Assembly: GCA_023954595.1 (NCBI GenBank)
Contig: JAGSHJ010000009.1
Coordinates: 1 to 20,773, forward strand
DNA: 20,773 nt
Source of the DNA: Bacteriovoracaceae bacterium
GTDB taxonomy: Bacteria; Bdellovibrionota; Bacteriovoracia; Bacteriovoracales; Bacteriovoracaceae
Reading direction: 5' to 3'
The notes under the pieces are model-generated. The model searched no databases. It saw only the letters and a list, made by a program, of their open reading frames with translations, and was not told the DNA's origin. Of the stretch, positions 7,396 to 16,017 are shown piece by piece. The position numbers were made by a program, and so were the translations under genes. Each line of letters opens with the position of its first letter. Position 1 is the stretch's first letter.

Positions 7396-8258
7396 AAGTA
7401 GACGTTGAATCAATCAGAGAACTCTATCCCTTTAAATCAAATTATTTGGATACTGGAGCTGGATCTCTTCATTATGTTGATGAGGGCGAAGGCGACCCGA
7501 TTTTAATGGTACACGGGAATCCAACGTGGTCATTTTATTATAGAGGTTTGGCCAATGCATTTAAAGGTGCTAATAGGGTTGTGATTCCTGATCACATGGG
7601 TTGTGGTCTTTCTGATCTGCCTGATGGCTATGAATATACTTTAGAGAACCGAATTAATGATCTCACTACACTTGTTAAGTTTTTAGATCTAAAAAATATC
7701 ACTTTGATTGTTCATGACTGGGGTGGAGCGATAGGTTTTGGCCTTGCTACTAGATACCCAGAACTTATTAAGAAAATTGTTATTCTTAATACTGCTGCTT
7801 TTGTTAGTGAACGCATCCCTTTTAGAATCTCTTTATGTAAGAATAAGTTCTTTGGAGACTTTTTAGTTCGTCGTTTAAATGGGTTTGCGTGGCCTGCCAC
7901 ATTTATGACAACTACCAAAAAACTACAAGACAAGGTTAAGAAGGCATATCTTCTACCTTACGAAGGTGCTGCAAATCGTGTTGCTGTAAGTGAGTTTGTA
8001 AAAGATATCCCTATGGATAAATCACATAGATCTTATAAAACACTTAAAACAATTGAGCGAGAGCTTCCAAATTTAAAGTGTCCTAAGCTTATTCTTTGGG
8101 GCGGAAAAGACTTCTGTTTTAATGACCATTTTTTTACACAGTGGAAAAACATCTACCCTGATAGCTTTCATAAATACTACAAAGATGCTGGGCACTACAT
8201 CCTTGAGGATGAGGCCGAAGATGTAGCTTCTACAATCCAAACTTTCTTTGAGGGATAG
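7386..8258 (+). CDS. oleB: OleB, beta-lactone decarboxylase (alpha/beta hydrolase)
   Basis: A 290-residue alpha/beta hydrolase that looks like a haloalkane dehalogenase by fold: HGNPTWSF (about residues 43-50), nucleophile D111 in VHDWGGAIG, and catalytic H270 in DAGHYILED. In ole clusters this family instead opens cis-beta-lactones made by OleC and releases CO2 plus a cis-olefin. Its position between OleA and OleC makes that role the clear choice over dehalogenation. The start codon overlaps the OleA reading frame by 10 bases, which indicates coupled translation. It is a separate polypeptide, unlike the OleBC fusions found in some actinobacteria. Confidence 0.9.
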   Translation: MAVKVDVESIRELYPFKSNYLDTGAGSLHYVDEGEGDPILMVHGNPTWSFYYRGLANAFKGANRVVIPDHMGCGLSDLPDGYEYTLENRINDLTTLVKFLDLKNITLIVHDWGGAIGFGLATRYPELIKKIVILNTAAFVSERIPFRISLCKNKFFGDFLVRRLNGFAWPATFMTTTKKLQDKVKKAYLLPYEGAANRVAVSEFVKDIPMDKSHRSYKTLKTIERELPNLKCPKLILWGGKDFCFNDHFFTQWKNIYPDSFHKYYKDAGHYILEDEAEDVASTIQTFFEG

Positions 8259-8259
8259 A

Positions 8260-9882
8260 GTGAATGTTGCCGATCAAATAACCGAGGCAGCGAAAAAGTA
8301 CCCATTCAAGCGCTCAGTAGTTGCTTGTGATGGGAAGGACTCTTTTGGCAATTACCGATATGTTCATTATACATTTGAGCAACTAGAGTCTCGTATAAAT
8401 CAATTTGCCAACGCTTTAACTACTGCTGGTGTTCAAAAGGGTGACAAAGCATTGTTGTTTGTTAAACCTTGTTTGGATTTTAGCGCATTAAGTTTTGCCC
8501 TATTTAAAATAGGTGCTGTTCCTGTGCTTATTGATCCGGGAATGGGGCGCAAACCATTTTTAAATGCCCTTAAAAGCTGTAAACCTTCAGTGATGATAGG
8601 CATTCCAAAAGCCCACGTCCTAAGGCGATTGTTTCCATCGGCCTTCAAAAGCGTAAAGTTTTATTTCAATTATGGTACACGCTCGTTTCTTGGAGCACAG
8701 TCCATTGTTCAATTGGCCTCTGGATCCTCATCTCAATTTAATAGCGTAGCAGTTGAAAAGGATGAACTTGGAGCTATTCTTTTTACTTCAGGTGGAACAG
8801 GAAGGCCTAAGGGTGTTGAGTATACTCATGACATATTCATCTCCCAAACAAAGGCCTTAAAAACAGAATTCAATCTCACTGAAGACGATATCGACTGCCC
8901 AGGATTTCCTTTATTTGCAATGTTCACACTGAGTATGGGCATGACTAGTTGTATTCCCGACATGGATCCCTCAAAACCATCCAAGGCAAACCCTGAGGCC
9001 TTAATGAAGGTGATTAAGGATCAATCTGTAACATTTGCCGCAGGCTCTCCAGCGATTTGGAGAAGGCTTGGGCAATACTGTGATGAGCATGACTATCAAT
9101 TACCTACAATGAAGGCCCTTGTAATGTTTGGGGCACCTATTTCAATTGAACTACATCAAATGTTTAGTAAGGCCTTACCTAACGGGGATACATTTACTCC
9201 ATACGGAGCCACAGAGTCTCTGCCTGTTGCTAATACTAGTGGTAGTGTTGTTAAAAATGAAAAGGCCTCTCAAATAAATAAAGGCCATGGCGTTTATGTA
9301 GGACGCCCCCTGAGTTCAGTGAGTGTTAAAATTATTAAAGACACTAACTCCGTGATTAAAGACATAAGTGGGATCTTTGAGCTTGGAAAAAATGAGGTCG
9401 GAGAAATTCTTGTGAGTTCTCCTACAACAACAAAACGCTACTATCAGATGCAAAATAAAACCGATGAGGCAAAGATTCTGGATGAAGACCGTGTTTGGCA
9501 CCGAATGGGTGATCTCGGTTATCTGGACGACTCTGGTGCTCTTTGGTTTTGTGGCCGAAAGGCCCATAAGCTTGAACACAATGGACGAAGCTTCTATAGC
9601 GTTTGTGTTGAGGCCATCTTTAATCAACATTTAAAACTAAGACGTAGTGCTTTAATTTCAAAAGGTGGAAGACCTTGTCTGGCAATTGAGTTGCTGGAAT
9701 CAAGTTCTAATAAAACTGAACTGCATAATCTTAAAGCTGAGCTTCAAGAACTCTCTGAGCAATTTGAGCATACCAAGGATATTTCTGAATATTATCTGTG
9801 TGATGCATTCCCGGTTGATGTGAGACATAACATTAAAATTGACCGTAAAAAATTGTCTCAGATGAAACTTAATAAACTTTAA
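8260..9882 (+). CDS. oleC: OleC, beta-lactone synthetase (ANL-superfamily AMP ligase)
   Basis: An acyl-adenylate-forming enzyme of about 540 residues. OleC converts the beta-hydroxy acid from OleD into a cis-beta-lactone with ATP. The P-loop motif LFTSGGTGRPKG lies at about residues 174-185, followed by YGATE and by the hinge-region motif HRMGDLGYLDDSGALWFCGR. The C-terminal domain is present. I chose GTG 8260, which has GAGGGA four bases upstream and follows the OleB stop after one base. An in-frame TTG at 8248 is possible but would overlap OleB by 11 bases. General acyl-CoA ligase is the alternative reading from sequence alone, but the ole context decides. Confidence 0.88.
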   Translation: MNVADQITEAAKKYPFKRSVVACDGKDSFGNYRYVHYTFEQLESRINQFANALTTAGVQKGDKALLFVKPCLDFSALSFALFKIGAVPVLIDPGMGRKPFLNALKSCKPSVMIGIPKAHVLRRLFPSAFKSVKFYFNYGTRSFLGAQSIVQLASGSSSQFNSVAVEKDELGAILFTSGGTGRPKGVEYTHDIFISQTKALKTEFNLTEDDIDCPGFPLFAMFTLSMGMTSCIPDMDPSKPSKANPEALMKVIKDQSVTFAAGSPAIWRRLGQYCDEHDYQLPTMKALVMFGAPISIELHQMFSKALPNGDTFTPYGATESLPVANTSGSVVKNEKASQINKGHGVYVGRPLSSVSVKIIKDTNSVIKDISGIFELGKNEVGEILVSSPTTTKRYYQMQNKTDEAKILDEDRVWHRMGDLGYLDDSGALWFCGRKAHKLEHNGRSFYSVCVEAIFNQHLKLRRSALISKGGRPCLAIELLESSSNKTELHNLKAELQELSEQFEHTKDISEYYLCDAFPVDVRHNIKIDRKKLSQMKLNKL

Positions 9883-9892
9883 TAGAGGACAT

Positions 9893-10915
9893 ATGAAAAT
9901 ACTTGTCACTGGTGGTGGTGGATTTTTAGGAACTGAGATCTGTAAGCAGCTTTTGGCCAAAGGCCATGAAGTAAGTGCAGCAAGTAGAAGTAAATATCCA
10001 CATCTAATTGAGATGGGAGTAGAGGCTATAAATATTGATCTATCCTCAGCTTCTCCAGATCTTGATGGCTTTGACGCAATCATTCACACTGCGGCCAAGG
10101 CAGGGGTGTGGGGCAAGAGCTCCGATTTTTATAAAAATAACTTTCTGGCCACATCAAATATTGCCAATGCGGCCAAAGAGGCCGGTATAAAATATTTTAT
10201 TTATACATCGTCTCCCTCTGTTGTATTTGGTAAAGACGATTTAGAAAACGCCAACGAATCACTGGCCTACCCTGATAAATTTTATACTGATTATTCAAAG
10301 ACCAAGGCCATGGCCGAGGAACTTGTTCTAGGGCTAAATGATTCTTCATTTAAAACTGTGGCCATACGACCTCACCTTATTTGGGGAGAGGGAGATCCAC
10401 ATCTAGTTCCGAGGATTCTTGAAAAGTCCAAGGCACAGAAATTAAAGATCGTGGGCGAAGGCACAAACCTTGTGGATGTAATTCACGTTAAAAATGCCGC
10501 TCATGCTCATGTCCTGGCCCTAGAAGCGATGGTGGCCTCAAAAGATGTTGGAGGCAAGGCGTACTTTGTAGGCCAGGAGCGTCCGGTTAATCTTTGGGAA
10601 TTTATAAATCAAATTTTAATTCAAGCAGGACATGAAGGTGTTGAAGATCGTGTCGGCTTTGGCATGGCCTATACATTAGGAGCTGTACTTGAAAAAGTAT
10701 TTAAACTCCTAGGTATCAATAATCCTGAACCACCAATGACTAGGTTTGTTGCCCTTCAATTGGCCAAACATCACTACTTCTCACATGAGGCCGCAAGAAG
10801 AGATCTAGGCTATAGTCCTATTATCTCAATTGAAGAAGGTATTGCGACACTTTTTGATGATAAAAAGGAAAGGCTCAAGGCAATTTCTGAATTATCTAAG
10901 GCCAATGTAGACTAA
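9893..10915 (+). CDS. oleD: OleD, NADPH-dependent 2-alkyl-3-ketoacid reductase (extended SDR)
   Basis: A 340-residue extended short-chain dehydrogenase. OleD reduces the beta-keto acid from OleA to a 2-alkyl-3-hydroxyalkanoic acid. It has the nucleotide-binding TGGGGFLG (residues 6-13), the active-site serine region YTSSPSVVFG (about 104-113) and the Tyr-Lys pair Y134/K138 in YSKTK. AGAGGA lies just upstream of the ATG and the gene follows OleC after 10 bases. Without context it would be called a 3-beta-hydroxysteroid dehydrogenase or NAD-dependent epimerase; the cluster indicates OleD. It is the last gene of the operon and is followed by a hairpin terminator. Confidence 0.9.
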   Translation: MKILVTGGGGFLGTEICKQLLAKGHEVSAASRSKYPHLIEMGVEAINIDLSSASPDLDGFDAIIHTAAKAGVWGKSSDFYKNNFLATSNIANAAKEAGIKYFIYTSSPSVVFGKDDLENANESLAYPDKFYTDYSKTKAMAEELVLGLNDSSFKTVAIRPHLIWGEGDPHLVPRILEKSKAQKLKIVGEGTNLVDVIHVKNAAHAHVLALEAMVASKDVGGKAYFVGQERPVNLWEFINQILIQAGHEGVEDRVGFGMAYTLGAVLEKVFKLLGINNPEPPMTRFVALQLAKHHYFSHEAARRDLGYSPIISIEEGIATLFDDKKERLKAISELSKANVD

Positions 10916-10938
10916 ATCCATATTTGTTTAATTCTTGC

Positions 10939-10965
10939 ACAGGCCAGAACTAGGCCTGTTGTTTT
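10939..10965 (+). terminator. hairpin terminator after oleD
   Basis: A perfect 7-bp stem, ACAGGCC (10939-10945) with GGCCTGT (10953-10959), around a 7-base loop, followed by TGTTTT. It lies 24 bases after the OleD stop and 34 bases before the oxidase operon. The U-tract is short and interrupted, so termination may be partial. No clear promoter for the oxidase operon is visible in the remaining bases. Confidence 0.6.
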
Positions 10966-10999
10966 GGTAAAGCACTAAGTTGAGATAAAAAGCGTACCT

Positions 11000-11995
11000 A
11001 TGATTAAAGGGCGCTTAATTCTCCTTTTAACTGTTAGCTTTGCCCTTATTTCGTGCACAAGCGAACAAAGCACTTTTGCAGGTCTTGGCCCGCAGGCGGT
11101 GAATATTATCAATTTATGGTGGATTCTTTTCGCCATATCATCAATTGTTCTCATTACCGTCAGCTTCTTTCTTACCAAAGCTAGTCTTCGAAAGAGTACT
11201 GCTCCCGCAGTTGATGATCAGACCCTTGGCCGTGGACTTGTTATAGGCCTTGTTGGAACTATAAGTCTTCTTCTAGTCATTATATTTAGTACTCTCACAC
11301 TTGGACAGGCTTTGTCTGACGAGGAGGATGGGCCAGTCGAAATTGAGATCACCGCTAAAATGTGGTGGTGGCAAGTGAAGTATTTCGATGAGAGTGGAAA
11401 GTATCTTTTTGAAACGGCCAATGAGATTCATGTTCCTGTGAATAGGGCCATGAAATTAAGGCTACTTTCAGACAATGTCATCCATAGCTTCTGGGTTCCG
11501 GCCTTAGCTGGGAAGGTCGATATGATCCCTGGACGTGTGAATCACCTCACAATTAAGGCATTAAAAGAGGGTACGTTTAGAGGTCAGTGCGCGGAATTTT
11601 GTGGAGTCCAACATGCCCTTATGGCCTTCCATGTTGTGGCCGAGAGTGAGGATAAATATAAGCAGTGGATTCATGCACACACACAAAGACCTCTGGCGAT
11701 AAAATCAAAAAAGTTCAAAAGAGGCAGGAAAGCATTTTTTAGTTACGACTGCATTCGCTGCCATTCAATTGATGGATTAAAAGAAGCTCAGGTATCTAAG
11801 TTCTCTGGCCCAAATCTCACACATTTTGGAAGTCGAAAATATTTCGCTGCAGGTACTTATCCTAATACAAAGGGACACTTGTCTGGCTGGCTTTTAGACC
11901 CACAAGGTCTTAAGCCTGGAAACTATATGCCTGCCACTGCAATTTCTGCAGAGGACTTTGAGGCCATACTTGCGTTTCTAAAGGAGCTCAAGTGA
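11000..11995 (+). CDS. coxB: cytochrome c oxidase subunit II with fused cytochrome c domain (caa3 type)
   Basis: A 331-residue subunit that receives electrons through CuA. An N-terminal lipoprotein signal ends in LISC (C19), followed by two membrane helices at about 36-58 and 80-100. The CuA site comprises H162 (VIHSFW), C197, E199, C201, H205 and M208 in GQCAEFCGVQHALM. A C-terminal cytochrome c domain has heme motif C251-IR-CH255 and a likely axial M310 (NYMPA). This fusion defines caa3 oxidases, which take electrons from the attached heme. AAGGAG near its end serves as the ribosome-binding site for CoxA. The cytochrome domain resembles those in the two downstream cytochrome genes. No strong ribosome-binding site precedes this ATG. 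Confidence 0.95.
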   Translation: MIKGRLILLLTVSFALISCTSEQSTFAGLGPQAVNIINLWWILFAISSIVLITVSFFLTKASLRKSTAPAVDDQTLGRGLVIGLVGTISLLLVIIFSTLTLGQALSDEEDGPVEIEITAKMWWWQVKYFDESGKYLFETANEIHVPVNRAMKLRLLSDNVIHSFWVPALAGKVDMIPGRVNHLTIKALKEGTFRGQCAEFCGVQHALMAFHVVAESEDKYKQWIHAHTQRPLAIKSKKFKRGRKAFFSYDCIRCHSIDGLKEAQVSKFSGPNLTHFGSRKYFAAGTYPNTKGHLSGWLLDPQGLKPGNYMPATAISAEDFEAILAFLKELK

Positions 11996-13872
11996 TGGAG
12001 TTGAATGAAAAAATGCAAAAACTCGATCAAGCCTGGGCAAATCCACCAGGATTCATAGGCTGGCTTCGTATTGTTAATCAAACCAATATTGGTGTTCGCT
12101 ATATTTATACATCCCTAATCTTTTTCTTTATGTCAGGAGTTCTAGGGTTGATGATGCGTGTGCAGCTTGCCAGTGCTGAAACAAATGTGTTGGGGCCTGA
12201 AGTATTTAATCAGATCTTTACGGTGCACGGAACGGCCATGATGTTTCTTTTTGCCATTCCAATGGTTGAAGGACTTGGTGCATACATTGTGCCCTTAATG
12301 ATAGGTACAAGAGACTTAAGCTTTCCGAGGTTGAGCTCTTTTAGTTACTTCGTGTTTTTGATCGGTGGTATTACCTTATTTGGCTCACTCTTTATGAATG
12401 TCGCACCAAATGCTGGGTGGTTCGATTATGTTCCCCTGGCCTTAAAGGAGTGGTCTCCTGGAAAAAATATTGATGTATACGCAACGGTAATCACATTTAT
12501 CGAAATTAGCGCACTTGCCGCTGCTGTAGAGTTGATCGTTACTATTTTAAAACAACGCGCTCCTGGGATGACGATGGCGAGAATGCCTGTTTTTGTCTGG
12601 TCGATTCTTGTCATGGCCTTCATGATTGTTTTTGCCATGCCTGGAGTGATTGTAGGCTCAGTTATGCTTGCTCTTGATAGAATCATAGGTACTGTTTTTT
12701 TTGAAGCATCCCTTGGAGGAGATTCTCTATTATGGCAGCATCTGTTCTGGTGGTTTGGGCATCCTGAAGTCTACATTGCCTTTCTTCCAGCGGCCGGAGT
12801 CGTCTCCACAATTATTCCTGTGTTTTGTAAAAGACCACTCTATGGTTACACGGCAGTTGTTATGTCTATGGTTGCTACAGGTATTATTAGTTTTGGCCTG
12901 TGGGTTCACCATATGTTTACAACTGGAATTCCTGATCAAGCGAGTGCCTTTTTTAGTGTTGCAAGTGCCATGATTGCCATTCCTTCTGGGATTCAGATCT
13001 ATTGCTGGATTGCAACTATACTGACGGGTAGACCTCGCTTTAATACCGCTCTTTTATGGTGCATGGGTTTTGTTATTGTTTTTGTAATGGGAGGGCTTAG
13101 TGGAATTATGGTCGCTTCTTTGCCTTTTGATAAACAAACCCATGACACTTACTTTGTCGTAGCACACTTTCATTATGTTTTGATTGGTGGAGTGGTTTTT
13201 CCGGTTTTTGGAGGCATCTATTATTGGTGGCCGAAATTTACTGGAAAATTACTAAACGAAAAACTTGGGAAGATTAATTTTTGGTTGGTGGTCATTGGCT
13301 TTAATATCGCGTTTTTTCCCATGCATATCTTAGGCCTTCAAGGAATGCCTAGAAGGATCTATACCTATATAGAAGAAATGAATTGGGGAGCTATGAACAT
13401 GCTTTCAAGTCTTGGGGCATACCTTCTAGGAGTAGGTTTTTTCGTTTTTATCATCAATGTTATTTGGACTATAAAAAAAGGTGAGGTTGCCAGCAACAAC
13501 CCATGGGATGCGGACACTCTTGAGTGGCTTGCTGATTCCCCTCCTAAAAATTATAAATTTGTTGAAATACCTCGGGTGAAATCTCTCAATCCTTTATGGG
13601 ATGATGAAATGCCAGTAGATGCTACAACTGGAATGAGAGTGGATAGGCGTGAAGTCTTAATCACCGAAATCCTAAGTTCCAAAGTTCAGGCCGTTGTGAT
13701 TCTACCTACCAATAGTATTTGGCCTTTCGTCTTGGCACTTGCAACTGCGGTTGCATTTATAGGAAGTATCTTCTCACCTTGGTGGTTTGTTGTATCCATA
13801 GGCCTTGTCTTTATCTCTATTACTGGTTGGTTTTGGCCACATCGTCCTTGGGACAGTGGGAGAGATGTATGA
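11995..13872 (+). CDS. coxA: cytochrome c oxidase subunit I (caa3/aa3 type)
   Basis: A 625-residue catalytic subunit of the heme-copper oxidase, reducing O2 to water and pumping protons at the inner membrane. Visible ligands are heme a H78 (VHGTAMMF), CuB H256 with cross-linked Y260 (GHPEVY), CuB H305/H306 (VHHMFTTG), and heme a3 H391 with heme a H393 (AHFHYVL). HPEVY marks the A1-type oxidases with a K-channel Glu/Tyr arrangement. I chose ATG 11995, which overlaps the CoxB stop as TGATG and has AAGGAG 8 bases upstream, over GTG 11992. The polypeptide has about 12 core helices, with extra hydrophobic segments at the C-terminal end (about 570-610). Confidence 0.96.
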   Translation: MELNEKMQKLDQAWANPPGFIGWLRIVNQTNIGVRYIYTSLIFFFMSGVLGLMMRVQLASAETNVLGPEVFNQIFTVHGTAMMFLFAIPMVEGLGAYIVPLMIGTRDLSFPRLSSFSYFVFLIGGITLFGSLFMNVAPNAGWFDYVPLALKEWSPGKNIDVYATVITFIEISALAAAVELIVTILKQRAPGMTMARMPVFVWSILVMAFMIVFAMPGVIVGSVMLALDRIIGTVFFEASLGGDSLLWQHLFWWFGHPEVYIAFLPAAGVVSTIIPVFCKRPLYGYTAVVMSMVATGIISFGLWVHHMFTTGIPDQASAFFSVASAMIAIPSGIQIYCWIATILTGRPRFNTALLWCMGFVIVFVMGGLSGIMVASLPFDKQTHDTYFVVAHFHYVLIGGVVFPVFGGIYYWWPKFTGKLLNEKLGKINFWLVVIGFNIAFFPMHILGLQGMPRRIYTYIEEMNWGAMNMLSSLGAYLLGVGFFVFIINVIWTIKKGEVASNNPWDADTLEWLADSPPKNYKFVEIPRVKSLNPLWDDEMPVDATTGMRVDRREVLITEILSSKVQAVVILPTNSIWPFVLALATAVAFIGSIFSPWWFVVSIGLVFISITGWFWPHRPWDSGRDV

Positions 13873-14474
13873 ATGTCGCGGGCCGGACCAGATATCACAG
13901 TGATCTCAAACATCCGTATTGGTGGGGAATCTTGGGGCTGATCATTATTGAGGTGACCGTTATAGCTATCTTTCTGGCAAGTTACTTCTATCTTTGGATC
14001 GTAAATGTTTCTACTGGGAGAATGGGATGGCCTGCGCAAGGTACGGTCCTTCCTCCTGTTCTTATTCCAGCAATCAATACTGGCCTTCTCTTATTTTGCG
14101 GTTGGTCCATGTGGTACGGGGGGATTTTAATCAAAAAGAATAAATCCAAAGAGTTTGCATATCTCGCCCTTGCTTGCTGTGTGGTCGCAGGCCTTGTCCT
14201 TTATTTACGATGGATTCAGATGGAAATGCTTGAATTTGATTGGGGAACAAATGCGTATGCTTCATTCGTTTGGGTTCTGACTGGTTTTCATTTTTTACAT
14301 GTACTTGCAGGTATTCTTGGAACATTAGTTATTGGTTGGTTTTCATACAAAGGCTACTACAACGAGCAGCGGATGTTAGGTGTGCAGATAGATACAATTT
14401 ATTGGTATTACATTGTGGCCGCCTGGCCGCCTATTTATTTTGTCCTTTATTGGACACCGAGGATCACATGGTAA
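13869..14474 (+). CDS. coxC: cytochrome c oxidase subunit III
   Basis: A 201-residue membrane protein with five hydrophobic segments and the family motif GFHFLHVLAG, plus the conserved Glu in the second half of the first helix (GLIIIEVTV). The C-terminal WYYIVAAWPPIYFVLYW helix is also typical. Subunit III stabilises the proton uptake of subunit I. I chose ATG 13869, overlapping the CoxA stop as ATGA and preceded by GGGAGA. A longer in-frame reading beginning at 13719 runs through the CoxA gene and is not credible. The short five-helix form is usual in caa3 operons. Confidence 0.92.
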   Translation: MNVAGRTRYHSDLKHPYWWGILGLIIIEVTVIAIFLASYFYLWIVNVSTGRMGWPAQGTVLPPVLIPAINTGLLLFCGWSMWYGGILIKKNKSKEFAYLALACCVVAGLVLYLRWIQMEMLEFDWGTNAYASFVWVLTGFHFLHVLAGILGTLVIGWFSYKGYYNEQRMLGVQIDTIYWYYIVAAWPPIYFVLYWTPRITW

Positions 14475-14794
14475 AAAGACCCAATTTATTATTATGGGGA
14501 GCGCTCATTGGGCCTTCACTTACTTGGCTTTTGTATTTGGGTTCAAGTTTCACTATTGCAGCATATGCATGTGAGAGAGGCAGTGAGTGGATCATGCCTT
14601 TAATGACGGCAGTTGCCTTAGTCGTGTCTGGTTTGTTTTTAGTTGGTTCCCGTAGAACCTATATTCACTTTCAAAAAACTGGAGATCAAAGTGGTATATT
14701 TTTAAGTGTTGTAAGTTTACTTCTAGGTGTGTTGATCGTTTTAATTTTGTTGTCCAGTGAATTGAGTAATCATTTGGTGACGCCATGTATGTGA
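14468..14794 (+). CDS. small three-helix membrane protein of the oxidase operon, unknown function
   Basis: A 108-residue hydrophobic protein with three predicted membrane helices at about residues 8-32, 43-60 and 78-96. It starts inside the CoxC end (7-base overlap) with AGGA upstream, and overlaps the next cytochrome gene by 10 bases, so it is clearly part of the oxidase operon. I do not recognise a family. It has no heme motif and no obvious metal ligands. A subunit IV-like or assembly role is possible from position only. The longer frame reaching back to 14240 is a shadow within coxC. Confidence 0.75.
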   Translation: MVKRPNLLLWGALIGPSLTWLLYLGSSFTIAAYACERGSEWIMPLMTAVALVVSGLFLVGSRRTYIHFQKTGDQSGIFLSVVSLLLGVLIVLILLSSELSNHLVTPCM

Positions 14795-15144
14795 AGATCT
14801 TAATTATAATTCTATCTGTTGGATGCCAGTTTAAACAACCTGATGTATTGGATGAAAAAATAAAGGTTCCAGACATCAAACGTGGCAAAACTCTTGTGTT
14901 TGCATATGGATGTGGTGTTTGTCACACCATAAGTGGTATTCGCGATTATCCAGGTGCTATAGGCCCTCCATTAACAGATTGGGCGAAAAGAAAATACATT
15001 GCGGGTAAGCTTCCAAATAGAATGTCTGAGCTTATTTTGTGGCTAAAAAATCCCCAAGCATTTGAGAAAAACTCAGCAATGCCTAACTTAGGAATTTCTC
15101 AAGATGAGGCCATAGATATTGCGGCCTACTTGTACTCTCAATAG
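14785..15144 (+). CDS. monoheme cytochrome c, probably membrane-attached lipoprotein
   Basis: A 119-residue cytochrome c with an N-terminal hydrophobic export signal ending in a lipobox-like SVGC (C14; the -3 position is Ser, so imperfect), heme-binding CGVCH (43-47) and likely axial M99 (SAMPNLGIS). It belongs in the periplasm and would pass electrons to the CuA subunit. Its heme domain closely resembles the C-terminal domain of the next gene (shared GPPLTxWxKRxxIAG) and, more distantly, the domain fused to CoxB. The ATG lies 10 bases before the end of the preceding gene, with GGTGA as ribosome-binding site. Confidence 0.88.
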   Translation: MYVKILIIILSVGCQFKQPDVLDEKIKVPDIKRGKTLVFAYGCGVCHTISGIRDYPGAIGPPLTDWAKRKYIAGKLPNRMSELILWLKNPQAFEKNSAMPNLGISQDEAIDIAAYLYSQ

Positions 15145-15150
15145 GTAATT

Positions 15151-16017
15151 ATGAAAACACGTTATGCAATTATTTTGGCATTTTTAGTAAGCGCATTTCT
15201 CGCCGGCGCTGCAGGTGCTATGTTCATCGACGTGGGTATTTATGATCTTGCCGCAATTCGTCCTCACAATGAAGTTGAGCGCAAAATCATTATGTTCTTA
15301 AAGACCAATTCTATTCAATACCACGCACGTGACCTGAAGGCACCAGGCATGAATGATCCAAAAAGGATCAGGCGTGGAATGAAGCTTTTTCATAAACAGT
15401 GTCAGGTCTGTCATGGCGCTCCAGGACAAGACAGGGATATCGTAGGAGTAGGGCTTAATCCAAATCCCCCTCCGCTTGTAAAGGCAAGCGAGCATTGGTC
15501 TGCCGAAGAGATTGCATGGATTATTGAAAATGGCATCAAGATGGCCGGAATGCCTGCTTTTGGGCTAGGCCAAAGTGAACAAGACATCTGGGATCTAAGT
15601 GCTTTTGTAACTCGATTAAACACATTGTCTCCTGAGGAGTACAAACACATGCTATTGGCACTTCAAGACGATGCTCTTGCTGAAGAGTTGCAATGGGTGG
15701 CCCCTGAGCAAGGTTGGAAAAAACTCAAACAGGTTTCCAATAGGAAAAGAGGGAAACGCCTTCTCAAACGTTTTGGCTGTACAGGTTGTCATATCATTCC
15801 TGGAATTAGATCTCTGAATTCCTATGGGGGGCCGCCACTTACAAACTGGAAAAAACGCCACTTTATTGCCGGCAGTGTTGCTAATAATCCTATTAATCTT
15901 GTTCAGTGGATCCGTTTTCCTGAAACAATTAATAAAGGCACGATGATGCCAAACCTAAATGTCTCTGAGAGAGATGCCTGGGATATGGCCAATTATTTAC
16001 TCTCTATTGAAGAGTAG
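15151..16017 (+). CDS. diheme cytochrome c, N-terminally membrane-anchored
   Basis: A 288-residue protein with an uncleaved-looking N-terminal helix (about residues 5-25) and two cytochrome c domains. The first has CQVCH (84-88) with axial M134 (AGMPAFG). The second has CTGCH (210-214) with axial M266 (MMPNLNVS). The second domain is homologous to the preceding monoheme cytochrome, while the first is of a different c-type. The protein probably carries electrons from a quinol-oxidising complex to the oxidase (inference). It begins 6 bases after the previous stop, with only a weak AGG upstream. Its 3' end overlaps the convergent ctaG by 25 bases. Confidence 0.88.
   Translation: MKTRYAIILAFLVSAFLAGAAGAMFIDVGIYDLAAIRPHNEVERKIIMFLKTNSIQYHARDLKAPGMNDPKRIRRGMKLFHKQCQVCHGAPGQDRDIVGVGLNPNPPPLVKASEHWSAEEIAWIIENGIKMAGMPAFGLGQSEQDIWDLSAFVTRLNTLSPEEYKHMLLALQDDALAEELQWVAPEQGWKKLKQVSNRKRGKRLLKRFGCTGCHIIPGIRSLNSYGGPPLTNWKKRHFIAGSVANNPINLVQWIRFPETINKGTMMPNLNVSERDAWDMANYLLSIEE

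Noticed and set aside
7386..8258. Haloalkane dehalogenase activity
   Set aside because: The fold and DWGG nucleophile fit, but the position between oleA and oleC makes beta-lactone decarboxylase (OleB) the better call.
12701..12973. Plus-strand 90-codon open frame inside coxA
   Set aside because: It is a shadow of the coxA frame, which carries the HPEVY copper site in the same bases.
13719..13868. In-frame upstream extension of coxC by 50 codons
   Set aside because: It overlaps the conserved coxA coding sequence, has no CoxC similarity and has a better start at 13869 with ATGA overlap and GGGAGA upstream.
14240..14467. In-frame upstream extension of the small membrane protein
   Set aside because: It runs inside coxC in another frame and is Cys/Trp-rich nonsense; ATG 14468 with AGGA upstream is the sensible start.
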